NCBI RefSeq assembly: GCF_019393635.1
Contig: NC_057863.1
Location: forward strand, 644,587,306-644,651,305
Direction of reading: 5' to 3'
DNA length: 64,000 bases
DNA from: Dromiciops gliroides
Taxonomy: Eukaryota; Chordata; Mammalia; Microbiotheria; Microbiotheriidae
The notes beneath the pieces are model-generated. The model was not told where the DNA came from and made no database searches. It was given only the letters and a program-made list of their open reading frames with translations. The translations under genes were made by a program, and so were the position numbers. Shown piece after piece: positions 43,520 through 53,932 of the stretch. Position 1 is the first letter of the stretch. The number at the start of each line of letters is the position of its first letter.

Positions 43520-44030
43520 GCAAAACAAACCCTAAGAACGTACAAAACTATTTACAGCTCATTTTTAGGTGCCAAAGAATGAGAATCTGAAGGGGTACAC
43601 ATAAGTTGGGGGATGGATGAACAAGTTATGGTATATAAAAGTGATAGAATACTATTTCACTGAACTCTTATCAGCATGATGACCAATGAAGATTCCCGAA
43701 AGCACCAGCCCTGGATTCAGGAGGACCTGAGTTCAAATCCAGCCTCAGACACTTGACACTTATCAGTTGTGTGACCCTGGGGAAGTCACTTAAACCCTCA
43801 TTGCCCTGAAAAAAAAAAAAAACCATGATTCCCACAACCTGAATGAGAAGTTGAGGGCTCAGAGTGCAGAATGAGAAACATATTTTTTGGACATGGACAA
43901 TGTAGACATTTGTTTTTATTGACTATACTTGTGTAATGGGTTTTATTTATCTTATGTTCACAACTGGGTAGGGAAGGTTTGATGGGAGGGTGAAAAGGCA
44001 AATCTCAGCTGATTAAAAACAACAAACTTT
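43520..44030 (+). mobile_element. Old L1 3' end, SINE-split
   Basis: GGGGGATGGATGAACAAGTT, AGAATACTATTTCACTGAAC, and past the SINE GGGTAGGGAAGGTTTGATGG. A 5'-truncated tRNA-SINE lies at 43,698-43,823. Confidence 0.65.
43698..43823 (+). mobile_element. 5'-truncated tRNA-SINE
   Basis: Starts at AAAGCACCAGCCCTGGATTC. ATGAAGATTCCC upstream and ATGATTCCC downstream resemble a target duplication. Confidence 0.85.
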
Positions 44031-45819
44031 TTAAACTTATTTGTAGTTTCTCAAGAAATATTAAGAAATATTTCTCTATTTGAAAAATCCTTTCCAGACT
44101 TTTCTCTTTAGGGATGTGATAGGGGGAAAAAAAGGTAAGGTCTTTCATACAGAAATGGAATAAGGGTGATCATCAAACCTAATTCTTATCTAGATAATAT
44201 CATTGGCCCCCTACCTAGGATCCATCTAAAAGGACTATTATAGTCTGCATTCAAGGTTAAGATACTAATCACAAAGAAGGAAGCCCTTTTGGCCCTTGAG
44301 ATAGTGGTGAAGAGAAGAATTGAGCAATGTCTATTCTTGAATATTAATACAAAACTGTATTTTAACATAGTAAGACTTTTCCCCATTCAAGATTTCTATA
44401 AATGTCACATCAAATGATCTTGGAGAACAGTCATATCCAAGGGCAACTCCCTTAGTTTTCTATTTGTATCTTTAATTTTTAGCACAGAGCTTCAATAGCA
44501 AATATATATGTATATGCAAATATATATATATGCTTTTCCATTCAGAAAAAAATGGGAACCTTTACCAAATCATTCCAAAATTAAGTATTATAAAACCCTA
44601 CCTGAAAAGTCTCCTTTGCCCTTTTTGTTAAATCAGAATTTCGGCATCTTTTGTTTCACAGTTCCTAGAATGTGAGTTGAAAATTGTTTGAGCCTGGATG
44701 TCCTCTGTTTAGAAGGGGAATTGATTGGTTAGTAAATCTCTCTCTAAGCAAATTCCTTGTGAAAATAATAAATGTGTTATTCAAGACCTGAGGTTGAACT
44801 GGAGAGGGACAACTCTCCCACAAAGAGGCTCAAACTCTGCTTTCAAGAAGATTTGTTTTTAATCCTAGGGGAAGGCTGATACCAAAGAGAAGGGAACAGA
44901 CTTTTCTTGCATTCTGGTTCATTGCCCCTATCCCAGTGTTCTAAAGAAAATTCTCTTAAACAAAGCTTAGGAATGTATTATCTCTAGAGTTTCACTATAT
45001 AAGGATGTTCAATGTGCAAAATAAATGTCAAGTATAGGACAGCTATTCATTTCCTCTACCACAAAAGAAATGCTTATGTAATGGGGAAGAGGAGAGGCTG
45101 GTGAGGTGTAGTATGTTCAGTAGATGCAGTCCTCTCATGGACTTTGAAAGATATGCAGAAAATCCATAACTGGGCTTTTGGTCTGCTGGCCACATAAGGA
45201 AGAGAAGCTCTTTTAACTGGCCAGAGAGCTGGAACATTCAAAAAGAAGTGACCAGCCCAAGCAAGTTTTTATTCATCTTGACTGTGTTCCAGTATGTTGG
45301 TTAGGAGAGGGCCCTCAGACTTTTAGATCTAGAGCTGCCACAACATGGCCCATAAAGGTATGGCTTTGATACTGTTTTTGTTCCTATGGTGTCTATCCTT
45401 TCCTATTTTGAGAGAAGGAGGACAGGAGATAGTTACAATTTTGTGAATTTTGAATAATGCAAAATGCAATTTAGTATGTGAATCATAAAATATCAGATCA
45501 CATTCAATCTGAGCCAAAACTGAATTAATGAGATAAATGGGAGCTATATGAGGGTTTTAACATGCTACTTCATCAGTCTTCCCTTACCTAATGTCATGTG
45601 CAGATGTGATCTGCTGTTGTGTGCCATATTACCAATAGTGATTTCTTTGGGTTGTTTTTTTTGGGGGGGGGAGGTGCGTTAAGAGCCCTTAACAACATGG
45701 ACAAAAAGAAGAATATATCAGATGGAAACACTACTGGAACAAAAAGGAAGACGCTTATTAATACATTAGAACAAAACTTTGATGTAATTGAATGGTATAA
45801 AAGAGAAAGGAAGGAAAAT
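44031..45819. other. Unassigned AT-rich DNA
   Basis: 1.8 kb with no repeat I recognise, the longest SINE-free stretch of the middle of the window. Short frames on both strands look accidental. Confidence 0.4.
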
Positions 45820-46080
45820 GAATAAGCATTTATAGAGCATCTATTGTGTGCCAGACACCATGCTAAGCACTTTTACAAATGTCATCTCATTTGAGCCTCA
45901 GAACAATCCTGGGAGGAAGGTGCTATCATTATTCCCATTTTACAGTTGAGGAAACTGAGGCAGATAGATAAAGGTTAAATGACTTGCCCAGGGTTGCACA
46001 GCCAGCAAGTGTATGGGGCTGGATTTGAACTCAGATCTTCCTGACTTCAGGCCTGGCACTCTATCCACTGCCCACCTAGT
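45820..46080 (-). repeat. MIR/THER-like CORE-SINE, reverse, near full length
   Basis: ATGTCATCTCATTTGAGCCT, ATTATTCCCATTTTACAGTT, GACTTGCCCAGGGTTGCAC, CTGGATTTGAACTCAGATC. Confidence 0.82.
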
Positions 46081-46199
46081 ATAAATAATGTCATAGTAAC
46101 TCTAAAATAGGACAAAATGTCAGAATGCCTGTCTATAGTACAGAATATTATAAAACACTTTGGTGAAATAGAAAAAAAAAAAAAGGCAAAGTTGCATTT

Positions 46200-46628
46200 A
46201 TTTTCTGTGTTTCATTGTTGGTAGAATTGTGAACTTATCCATCCATTTTGGAGAATAATCTGGAATTATGTCCAAAGAGTTATTAAACTGCCTATACCCT
46301 TTGACCCAGCAATACCGCTACTAGGTCTATTCCCAAAGATGATTAGGTAAAAAGGAAAAGAACCTATATGTTCTAAAATCTTTATAGCATCTCTCTTTGT
46401 GATGGCAAAGAACCGGAAATTGCAGGAATACCCATTAATTGGGGAATGGCTAAATAAGTTGAAGTATATGATTGTGAAGAAATACTATTGTGCTATAAGA
46501 AATTATGAGCTCAATGATCTTAGAAAAAATGGAAAGATTTGTATGAAATAATGAAAAGTGAAATGAGCAGAAACAAGAGAACATTGTATAGAGTAACGGC
46601 AATATTTTTTTAAGAATTACTTTAAGCA
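46200..46628 (+). mobile_element. L1 ORF2 C-terminus (3' UTR lost)
   Basis: DNA counterparts of PFDPAIPLLGL and EWLNKL are visible (ACCCTTTGACCCAGCAATAC; GGGGAATGGCTAAATAAG). The element breaks off at the SINE that marks the ERV junction. Confidence 0.8.
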
Positions 46629-46771
46629 GGGGCAGCTAGGTGGTGCAGTGGATAAAGCACTGGCCCTGGATTCAGGAGTACCTGAGTTCAAATCCGACCT
46701 CAGACACTTGACACTTACTAGCTGTATGACCTTGGGCAAGTCACTTAACCCTCATTGCCCCACTGGAAAAA
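46629..46771 (+). mobile_element. tRNA-SINE at the L1/ERV boundary
   Basis: 'GATTCAG/TTGACAC/CCTCATTGCCCC' type. L1 lies on one side and retroviral pol on the other, so the boundary itself is hidden. Confidence 0.9.
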
Positions 46772-46775
46772 AAAA

Positions 46776-47420
46776 GTCAGGAAAATGGAGGATGCTTACA
46801 GATCTAAGAAAAGTAAATGAGGCAATTTAAACCACGGGAGCTTTACAGCCCAGATTACCTTCTGCTACCATCGTCCCTCAGGGTTGGCATGCTTGGGTTA
46901 TTGATCTAAAAGATTGTTTCTATACTATTCCATTAAACCCAGAGGATTGTAAATATTTCGCTTTTTCTGTTCCCTCCACAAATTTGCAAGAGCCCTATGA
47001 TTGATATGAATGGAAAGTATTACCTCAAGGAAAGAAAAATAGTCCTACATTATGCCAGATATTTGTTGCTGACAGTTTAGCCCCCATTAGGAAAAAATAT
47101 CCTAATGTATTAATCATACATTATATGGATGATATTTTCTTAGCCGCTCCTAAAGTGAGGGAATTAGAATTGACTTTTCCTAAAGTACAACAACAACTTA
47201 CATTGAAAGGCCTCCAGATCAAATACAAAAAGACCCCCCCCCCTTAAGTTATTTAGGCTTTAAGGTATTTGACTCTTATGTTCAACCTCAGAAGGTGAAC
47301 ATACAATGGGACAAATTAAAAACTTTAAATGATTTTCAGAAACTTTTAGGGGATGTCAATTGGCTGCACCCTTCTCTAGGTATTGCCAATTATCAACCAG
47401 AGCCATTGTTTAAATTATTA
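46776..47420 (+). pseudogene. pol: ERV pol: reverse transcriptase
   Basis: Copies RNA to DNA in an active virus. Visible motifs are WRMLTDLRKVN at the left edge, [12 protein letters not shown] at 47,020-47,031 and the catalytic YMDD at 47,122-47,133 in the same frame. The thumb/connection part carries YLGFKV, in another frame after a run of Cs. In-frame stops at 46,828-46,830 and 47,002-47,004. The N-terminal fingers are missing because the element is truncated at the SINE at 46,771. Confidence 0.9.
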
Positions 47421-47427
47421 GAGGGTG

Positions 47428-47590
47428 GGGCAGCTAGGTGGCGCAGTGGATAGAGCACTGGCCCTGGAGTCAGGAGGACCTGAGTTCAAATCTGACCTCA
47501 GACACTTAACACTTACTGGCTGTGTGACCCTGGGCACTTAACCCCAATTGGACACTTAACCCCAATTGTCTCACCCAAAAATAAATAAAT
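47428..47590 (+). mobile_element. tRNA-SINE in ERV pol, 16-bp TSD
   Basis: AAATTATTAGAGGGTG at 47,412-47,427 and 47,591-47,606. Its 3' part has a small internal duplication of CACTTAACCCCAATTG. Confidence 0.96.
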
Positions 47591-47606
47591 AAATTATTAG
47601 AGGGTG

Positions 47607-48445
47607 ATCCTTCTCTCAATCCCCCCCCAACATTAAATTGAGAAGCAGAAAAGGCTAAACAGCTTATAGAAACCTCCATTAATAAAACACAATTAACTCC
47701 TTATAATCAAAATATAGGCGTTATCATCCAGATTATTAATACACCTTTGTCTCCTACAATGGCTATTACGCAGGAGGAAGGGATTTTGGAATGGGGATAT
47801 ACTTCCCATCAAGCAGTAACATCAGTGAAGCCCTATCCTGATTTGATAGCAGAATTGTTAGAGAAAGGAATAAAAAGGACATTTCTCCTTATTGGAAATT
47901 TACTTAGTGTCATTTATGTTCCTTATAAACATAGACAAATTGATAGTCTTATTAGTAGTTCTGATTCCTGGCAATTGCTTCTTAGATACCCTATTTCTAT
48001 ACAATACAGGGCTCCTAAGGGCATTTTGAAATTTCTTCAACTCACTCCTCATATTTTTCCAAGGACAATAGCTCATGTTTCTGTACAAGGAAATACAATT
48101 TTTACAGATGCTACTAAAGATCATAAAGTGGCTATTTTTGAGCCACTGACTCAACAAAAATTTGGTATTTTGCGCTCCCTATGATTATACATAGAAAAAT
48201 GAATTGTTAGCCATTATGGCTGCCCTACATTTTCATAAAAATAAGCTAATAAATATTGTGATTGATTCTAAATATGTGGCTCAATTGCCCCCCCATGTGG
48301 AAACAGCATTGATTAAACATTTCTCCAAAGATATTTTTATGTTATTTCACAATTTACAACAGCTACTACAAGAACGTTTTTCAGAGGTATATGTGCTTCA
48401 TGTTCCTTCTCATACTACTCTACCTGGGCCTATATTTGAGTAGAT
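47607..48445 (+). pseudogene. pol: ERV pol: connection and RNase H
   Basis: Degrades the RNA strand of RNA/DNA hybrids. The 47,747-48,184 frame covers the connection and the first catalytic block (IFTDAT near 48,100). The next frame (48,204-48,443) holds MAALHFHK and the second catalytic Asp in VIDSKYV, then HVPSHT...LPGP, the C-terminal RNase H pattern. Stop codons at 48,182 and 48,441 separate it from neighbours. Confidence 0.85.
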
Positions 48446-49252
48446 CGGTCTTTATATTGCTCCTTTGAAAGAGCACAAGCTTCCCATGCACAATTTCACC
48501 AATCTTCTCGACAACTGAGAAAGATGTTTTCTATTACTAAAGCACAAGCTAGAGATATAGTAAAATCTTGTATCCAATGTCTTCCCTTCACTCCAGATAT
48601 TAAGGGAGGTGTCAACCCTCAGGGAATCTCATCATTACACATATGGCAGATGGATGTTACTCATTTCTCACCTTTTGGGAAACTTAAATATATTCATGTT
48701 ACGGTAGATACGTTATCTGGGTTTATTTTTGCTACCTGCTTGTATGGGGAAAAGGTACATCATGTTATTAAACACATGCTTAACTCGTTCCAAATTGCTG
48801 GTCCTCCCTATACTATTAAGATTGATAATGGTCCTGCATATAACAGTAAAGCCTTCCAAAAGTTTTGTATACAATGGAACATAAATCATGTTACAGGAAT
48901 CCCATATAACTCACAAGGCCAAGCAATAGTTGAATGAAAAAAGAGAACTATAAAGACCTTTATTCAAAAACAAAAAGGGGGAAAGATGACCCCTCATCAA
49001 GCTTTGGCACAAGTAACATTTACTATTAACAATCTTACCATTAATCATAATAATTTTTCTCCTTCACAATTATTTTTTGAACATTTACATTTTCCTCGTA
49101 ATATGATTAAAAAGGCAGCTCCTTACCCCGAGAATAAACATACTACTCTAATCTTGTGGAGAACTCATTCTGGGGAATGGAAGGGTCCTCACCCTATACA
49201 TTCCCGAGGAAGGGGCTATGTTTCTGAGATTTCAAATGAAGGAATCGTGTAG
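48446..49252 (+). pseudogene. pol: ERV pol: integrase
   Basis: Joins viral DNA to the host chromosome. The zinc-binding HHCC is present: H-x3-H at 48,485-48,499 and C-x2-C at 48,569-48,580. The catalytic triad is in one frame: Asp 48,653-48,655, Asp 48,824-48,826, Glu 48,932-48,934, with 56 and 35 residues between, i.e. a perfect D,D-35-E. A stop follows the Glu immediately (48,935-48,937). The C-terminal part continues in the 48,986-49,252 frame with LWRTHSGEWKGPHP, typical of betaretroviral integrases. Zinc-finger and core residues are preserved better than the frame. Confidence 0.92.
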
Positions 49253-49597
49253 ATCCCAGAAAGAAAAAGTAGAGACATAAAAGAAAAAGAGAACCAGAAG
49301 AGGAATAGAACCAGAAATAATATTCTATCAACGTTGTTACTGTTAGCAAATATACAAATAACACAAGGGGTGGACAGATAGGTGGTATGGAAAAACCTGC
49401 TATGGGTGGAAATAGTGGGATGGGATCAATTTGTGCCCAAACTAGTATTATTTGGGAATGGAACCACCATTCATGCAACTTTTAAGAATGGAACTCCGGT
49501 CTCCAAGTTCCATGGGATAACTAATCCTTTTGGGACAGCTGACCCCTTAGCAGAAGAATTTTGGAGTCAACCACTCTTTAAGACTCCTAACATATCA

Positions 49598-49763
49598 GGG
49601 GCAGCTAGGTGGTACAGTGGATAGAGTACCGGCCCTGGATTCAGGAGGACCTGAGTTCAAATCCAGCCTCAGACACTTAACACTTACTAGCTGTATGACC
49701 CTGGGCAAGTCACTTAACCCCAATTGCCTCACTAAAAAACAAAAAGAAGAAAAAACAAAAAAA
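49598..49763 (+). mobile_element. tRNA-SINE in ERV env
   Basis: AAGACTCCTAACAT at 49,580-49,593 and 49,764-49,777. Confidence 0.95.
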
Positions 49764-50136
49764 AAGACTCCTAACATGTCTTTCGTTAATTTTAATTTTA
49801 TGGGACTGGTAGAAACTCCTCCTATATGTTTTGCTACACCAAGACATAAGCATGTTGTGAGATATACAAAATTACAGGAGATTATTTTTAAACATTGGAA
49901 ATATGGTCTACCTCATGCTTTGTTTCTATCTAATAATATCGCTGCAGTATCATCTGTTACAAAACTGACTGGGTATGGAGGTAGCCTGACTCATACCTAT
50001 GAGGATGGCAATTTGATTATGTTGGGGATCTTAGGAGAAAAATGCACCACTTCTCAAGGGCAAAAGCAACCACATTGCCCAGAAGCAGGACCGTGGGAGA
50101 ACACAATAGACCCACCTTTTTTAGATTGCCATACAA

Positions 50137-50259
50137 GGTAGCGCAGGAGGACCTGAGTTCAAATCCGGCCTCAGACACTTAACACTTACTAGCTGTGTGA
50201 CCCTGGGCAAGTCACTTAACCCCAATTGCCTCACCAAAAAAAAAAAAAAAAAAAGTATC
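50137..50259 (+). mobile_element. tRNA-SINE in ERV env, head deleted
   Basis: GATTGCCATACAA at 50,124-50,136 and 50,260-50,272. GTAGCGCAG joins straight to GAGGACCTGAG, removing the segment between two CAG copies. Confidence 0.94.
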
Positions 50260-50566
50260 GATTGCCATACAACTGAAGCTTCCTGTTACTATCTGCAAGG
50301 AAGAAGATGGATATCCTGGCATAATGAGTCTGCTTACATAAAGAACTCAGAACTGAAGTGTTATATAGGTGGATACAGCAAACCTTGGTGGGTGGGTAAC
50401 AAAACATCTTCAAATAAGAATTTATGAACCATCATGACTGCCTTGGGGAATATTACAGCTCACCCTTCTACTTATAACCATGAAACAGATGTACATTATA
50501 ATACCACTATGAGAATATGTTTAGGAGAAAATTATGCCTTTTTGATAGGAAGCAGGAATGTATCTA

Positions 50567-50731
50567 GTTGTTGTTGTTGTTGTTGTTGTTTTGCGGGACA
50601 ATGGGAGTTAAGTGACTTGCCCAGGGTCACACAGCTAGTAAGTGTCAAGTGTCTGAGGCCGGATTTGAACTCAGGTACTCCTGAATCCAGGGCCGGTGCT
50701 TTATCCACTGCGCCACCTAGCTGCCCCCAAT
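50567..50731 (-). mobile_element. tRNA-SINE, reverse, in ERV env
   Basis: GGAATGTATCTA at 50,555-50,566 and 50,732-50,743. (TTG)n tail. Confidence 0.95.
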
Positions 50732-51139
50732 GGAATGTATCTATTTCAAAAAAGGCAGGTGATTTTGAACACGCTTCTCATTGGGAAGTGAAATGTATAA
50801 ATTGCCAAGTCACAACATGTACAGGACCATGAACTAAAGGACCTGTTATGATTATAAGAAGATCATCATTGGCTTTATTTCCTGCCAAAGGAACTGATTG
50901 GTATCAATCTTCTGCAGATGAAACATTATGATTGTTGAGAGGAGAATTGAAGAGGAGAGAAAAACAATGTATATCCTGTGTTGTTTTGGGAATTATGATG
51001 CTTATTTCTATTATTGCTTCTTCTGTATCTTTGGCTAGGTCTGTATCTGTCATGCAAACACAAGTAAAACACAATATTTACATGAGCTGGCAAAAAATGT
51101 ATTTAAAGCTTTTGAGGCTCAAAACAAAATTAATAGAGA

Positions 51140-51298
51140 TGGGGCAGCTAGATAGCGCAGTAGATAAAGCACTGGCCCTGGATTCAGGAGGACCTGAGTT
51201 CAAACCCAGCCTCAGATACTTGACACATTCTAGCTGTGTGACCCTGGGCAAGTCACATAACCCCAACTGCCTCACCAAAAAAACAACAACAACAACAA
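51140..51298 (+). mobile_element. tRNA-SINE in ERV env, 14-bp TSD
   Basis: AAAATTAATAGAGA at 51,126-51,139 and 51,299-51,312. (AAC)n tail. Confidence 0.95.
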
Positions 51299-51783
51299 AA
51301 AATTAATAGAGACTTTTATAAAGCTATTTCTGAACTTAGAGAAGATGTTATGCAGAGTAATCAAGAAGTAGAAACTTTAGCTTTGATGAATAAGTTAAGA
51401 TGTGATTATAGATATACCTCTTTTTGTGTATTACCTATTCTGTATAGTAATGATGCTTATAATTTTACTCGTATACAAAATCATTTGAGAGGATTATGGG
51501 GAATACCTAATATTATCATGGATATTGATGATTTGACTGCCATTGTGAATCAAATTGACCAAAGTATCAAGCATGATTTGTCACCTTCTCAAATGTCAAA
51601 AGACGTTGCTGATTGGATTTCCAAAACCCAAGGGCAATTTTCTGGGTTTTGGCATCAAGGTTTGACAGTCTTTCTAGCCTTAATGATGTTTGTCCTGCTA
51701 TGTGTTGTTCTCCCTTGTGCTGTATGATGCCTTCGTCAGGTATTGGGATTGCTCCAATACAATCTCCAATTATTGCAAAAAAC

Positions 51784-51796
51784 AAGAAGGGGGAGA
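51784..51796 (+). promoter_or_regulatory. ERV polypurine tract
   Basis: AAGAAGGGGGAGA directly before the LTR start, where plus-strand DNA synthesis begins in retroviruses. Confidence 0.85.
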
Positions 51797-52186
51797 TGTA
51801 GAGAACACTGAGGACCCTCTTTGAATATAAAAGACCCTCAGGCAGTTCCCCTCACCCCTGGGTTGTATAAACAGGCATTGCACAATTTCCTGAGCAGAGT
51901 GCAGAAGTCACAAAAGGCATGTAGCTGGAACATCTTGGAACTGGAGGCTCACCTTGGAGATAACATAAAGAATGTTTAAGTAAGCTCTTTGTCTTATGAC
52001 ATGAGAAATGCAAGACATCCTGGACCTTTGGCCTTGCCTCCTACTTTCAAGATAGTGACTCTGGTATGTCTTTGTTATTGTAAGGAGATATAAAGCAGAG
52101 CTCTTGCCTCAATAAAGTGTCTCTCTCTCTGTGCATCAGAAAGAGTCCATTTTCTTTCCTTTCTAGTCAGCCACCCGCCGGGTTGA
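51797..52186 (+). repeat. ERV 3' LTR
   Basis: Begins TGTAGAGAACACTGAGG right after the polypurine tract. TATAAA at 52,089-52,094 and AATAAA at 52,111-52,116 lie close together, implying a short R region. The exact 3' edge is uncertain because the 5' LTR and the target duplication are missing. Confidence 0.75.
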
Positions 52187-52187
52187 G

Positions 52188-52244
52188 GCAAAGTGACTTG
52201 CCCAGGGTCACACAGCTAGTGAATGAGGCCAGATTTGAACTCAT
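52188..52244 (-). mobile_element. tRNA-SINE fragment, reverse
   Basis: AAGTGACTTGCCCAGGGTCA to ATTTGAACTCAT only. It abuts the LTR. Confidence 0.75.
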
Positions 52245-52660
52245 TTTCTCTATCACTTTCTTAAATCTAGACAATCAACCAAGCACTGATTTGCAGAATT
52301 TGCAAATTTCTGAGATAGAAATGCTAAATTCTGTTTTTCTGTTTGTTTGTTTCTTTGTTTGCTTTTTGTGTGGAGCAATGAAGGTTAAGTGACTTGCCCA
52401 GGGTCACACAGCTAGTAAGTGTCAGGTGTCTTGAGACTGTATTTGAACTCAGGTCCTCCTGAATCCGTGGGCAAGTGCTTTATCCACTGTGCCACCTGTC
52501 TGCCCCCAAAATGCTAAATTCTGAGGCATTAATACTAAATTTTCAGCCTGAGCATTTATATCTTGGAAATCAGCAAATGTTAAACAAATCAAGACTTGAT
52601 TTAATCTTTTATTGATTATCCAGACTTAAGAAAGTGATGGAGGAAAATGTAAATAATGCA
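52245..52660. repeat. Palindromic repeat (MITE-like), SINE-split
   Basis: The left arm (TATCACTTTCTTAAATCTAG, GCAAATTTCTGAGATAGAAA) and the right arm (TCTTGGAAATCAGCAAATG, CCAGACTTAAGAAAGTGATG) are inverse complements over roughly 110-130 bases around a short centre near 52,540. Single arms occur at 28.7, 38.3 and 60.8 kb. Confidence 0.75.
52334..52508 (-). mobile_element. tRNA-SINE, reverse, 15-bp TSD
   Basis: AAATGCTAAATTCTG at 52,319-52,333 and 52,509-52,523, inside the palindrome. Confidence 0.95.
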
Positions 52661-53359
52661 GGTGAAATGAACTTCTTTTTTCTTTCTTTCTTTTTTTTTT
52701 TTAATGAGAACACTTGTTAAACATTTACCAGCAGGCCCTAGGAAAAATCACTCTCTCCCTCGTGGCTCCCAGAGCTCTCCTATGCCCTAGGACAGCAAAG
52801 GGACACAAGGAAATGTACAGCTCAGGATTAACAACAGTGTTCTTGGAAAACAAGATTAGATCAGTCTGATGCAGCCTTTTAAAGATTAAGACAACATGCT
52901 TTACAAACCGGTGCTGGTCACAGACACCTGAAGTTAGGTGAGGTGGAGGCAAGGCCTCCCAGTTCTATGTATGTTTTTCATTTGTTTCTGCTCCAGCCAT
53001 CTGAGCAAGTCCCCTAAATAAAAGTCACCCCTTGCTGTACTCCACCCCTGCCTTACTGCTTTCCCCTTTAACTTTCTCTAGTCTTCCCAAAGGAACAGTT
53101 TAAGGAGGAGAACTGCCAATGGTGGCGTGTTGGCATTGCTTCTCCACCTCTGAGGGAAACCCTGACGCCTCCTTTTCTGTGTATTCTCAAGAGATCCTTA
53201 AAACTCCCTCCTAAAGGGAAACCCTCCAGTCCTAATCTCATATAAACCTTCCTCTCTGCCCAAGATGGGAAGAAAAAGAAATCCCAAGGTCTTTGGAGAC
53301 AGGCACCCAGTATATAATAACACCCACGTGAATGTATGATTTTATCCATGTGGGTCATC
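52661..53359. other. Unassigned DNA
   Basis: A 75-codon reverse frame at 52,725-52,952 and part of a 153-codon reverse frame at 53,068-53,529. The latter runs into a SINE and shows no domain. Not considered genes. Confidence 0.4.
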
Positions 53360-53600
53360 CTGCCAGGGCTTAGCAAAGTGTCTGGGACATAGTAGGTTCT
53401 TAATAAATGGTAGTTGAGGGGGTAGCTAGGTGGCGCAGTGGATAAAGCACTGGCCTTGGATTCAGGAGGACCTGAGTTCAAATCCAGCCTCAGACACTTG
53501 ACACTTACTAGCTGTGTGACTCTGGGCAAGTCACTTAACCCTCATTGCCCTGCCCAAAAAAAAAAAAAAAAAGGATAAATGGTAGTTGACTGACTGATGC
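53360..53600 (+). repeat. L2 tail, SINE-split
   Basis: GCCAGGGCTTAGCAAAGTGT, TCTGGGACATAGTAGGTTC, TTAATAAATGG, resuming after the SINE. Confidence 0.75.
53418..53574 (+). mobile_element. tRNA-SINE, 15-bp TSD
   Basis: ATAAATGGTAGTTGA at 53,403-53,417 and 53,575-53,589. Confidence 0.95.
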
Positions 53601-53932
53601 AAATCATGACCCACTCATGCTTTTTCATACTATGTTGCATAAGTTTGGGGAGGGAGGACCCAATATGCTGGGGGGGAGAAGGGTGAAGGGTCTTCCTTAA
53701 GTGCTATTTATTCATCAATAAAACATGCAGCCTTTTCTTCAGTCAACCAGTGGGAAGTGGCAGAGCCAGGGTTCCAACTCAGGTCCTCAAAGCCATTATC
53801 TTCCAGGGAACTTTATGCAACTCTCCCCATTTCACTTTTGCTGGAAGTCACTGAAGCACCCTGAGTACTCAGATTCGAGGATGTTGCCAAATGTTTCTGC
53901 TTCTTGATCTTCCAGGAAGATTGAGGGAAGGT
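53601..53932. other. Unassigned DNA
   Basis: Nothing recognisable. A short frame at 53,725-53,907 overlaps MIR-like wording (GGCAGAGCCAGGGTTCCAAC). Confidence 0.35.

Larger units (their letters stand above)
49255..51730 (+). pseudogene. env: ERV env (surface and transmembrane parts), decayed
   Basis: Envelope glycoprotein remnants. An Arg/Lys-rich leader overlaps the integrase end (49,260-49,330). Surface-subunit pieces follow to about 50,930. A basic cleavage-like site KRREKQ at about 50,950 precedes a hydrophobic fusion-peptide-like run (VLGIMMLISIIASSVSLA). The transmembrane subunit frame 51,350-51,727 has paired cysteines (RCDYRYTSFC) and ends with a hydrophobic anchor (GLTVFLALMMFVLLCVVL). 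Four SINEs and several stops interrupt it. No working protein is possible. Confidence 0.85.
46776..52186 (+). mobile_element. Endogenous retrovirus, betaretrovirus-like (class II), 5'-truncated
   Basis: Partial RT, RNase H, integrase, env, polypurine tract and 3' LTR in proviral order. The 5' LTR, gag, protease and the RT start are absent. Stops at 46,828 and 47,002, a C-run frameshift near 47,235, later stops and five SINEs make it inactive. Affinity to betaretroviruses rests on RT, integrase and the env fusion-peptide style. It was not tested by phylogeny. Confidence 0.9.

Noticed and set aside
47900..48157. Reverse frame across ERV RNase H
   Set aside because: Shadow of the forward pol sequence.
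53068..53529. 153-codon reverse frame
   Set aside because: The first part is SINE and L2 sequence. The rest shows no domain and no plausible start.
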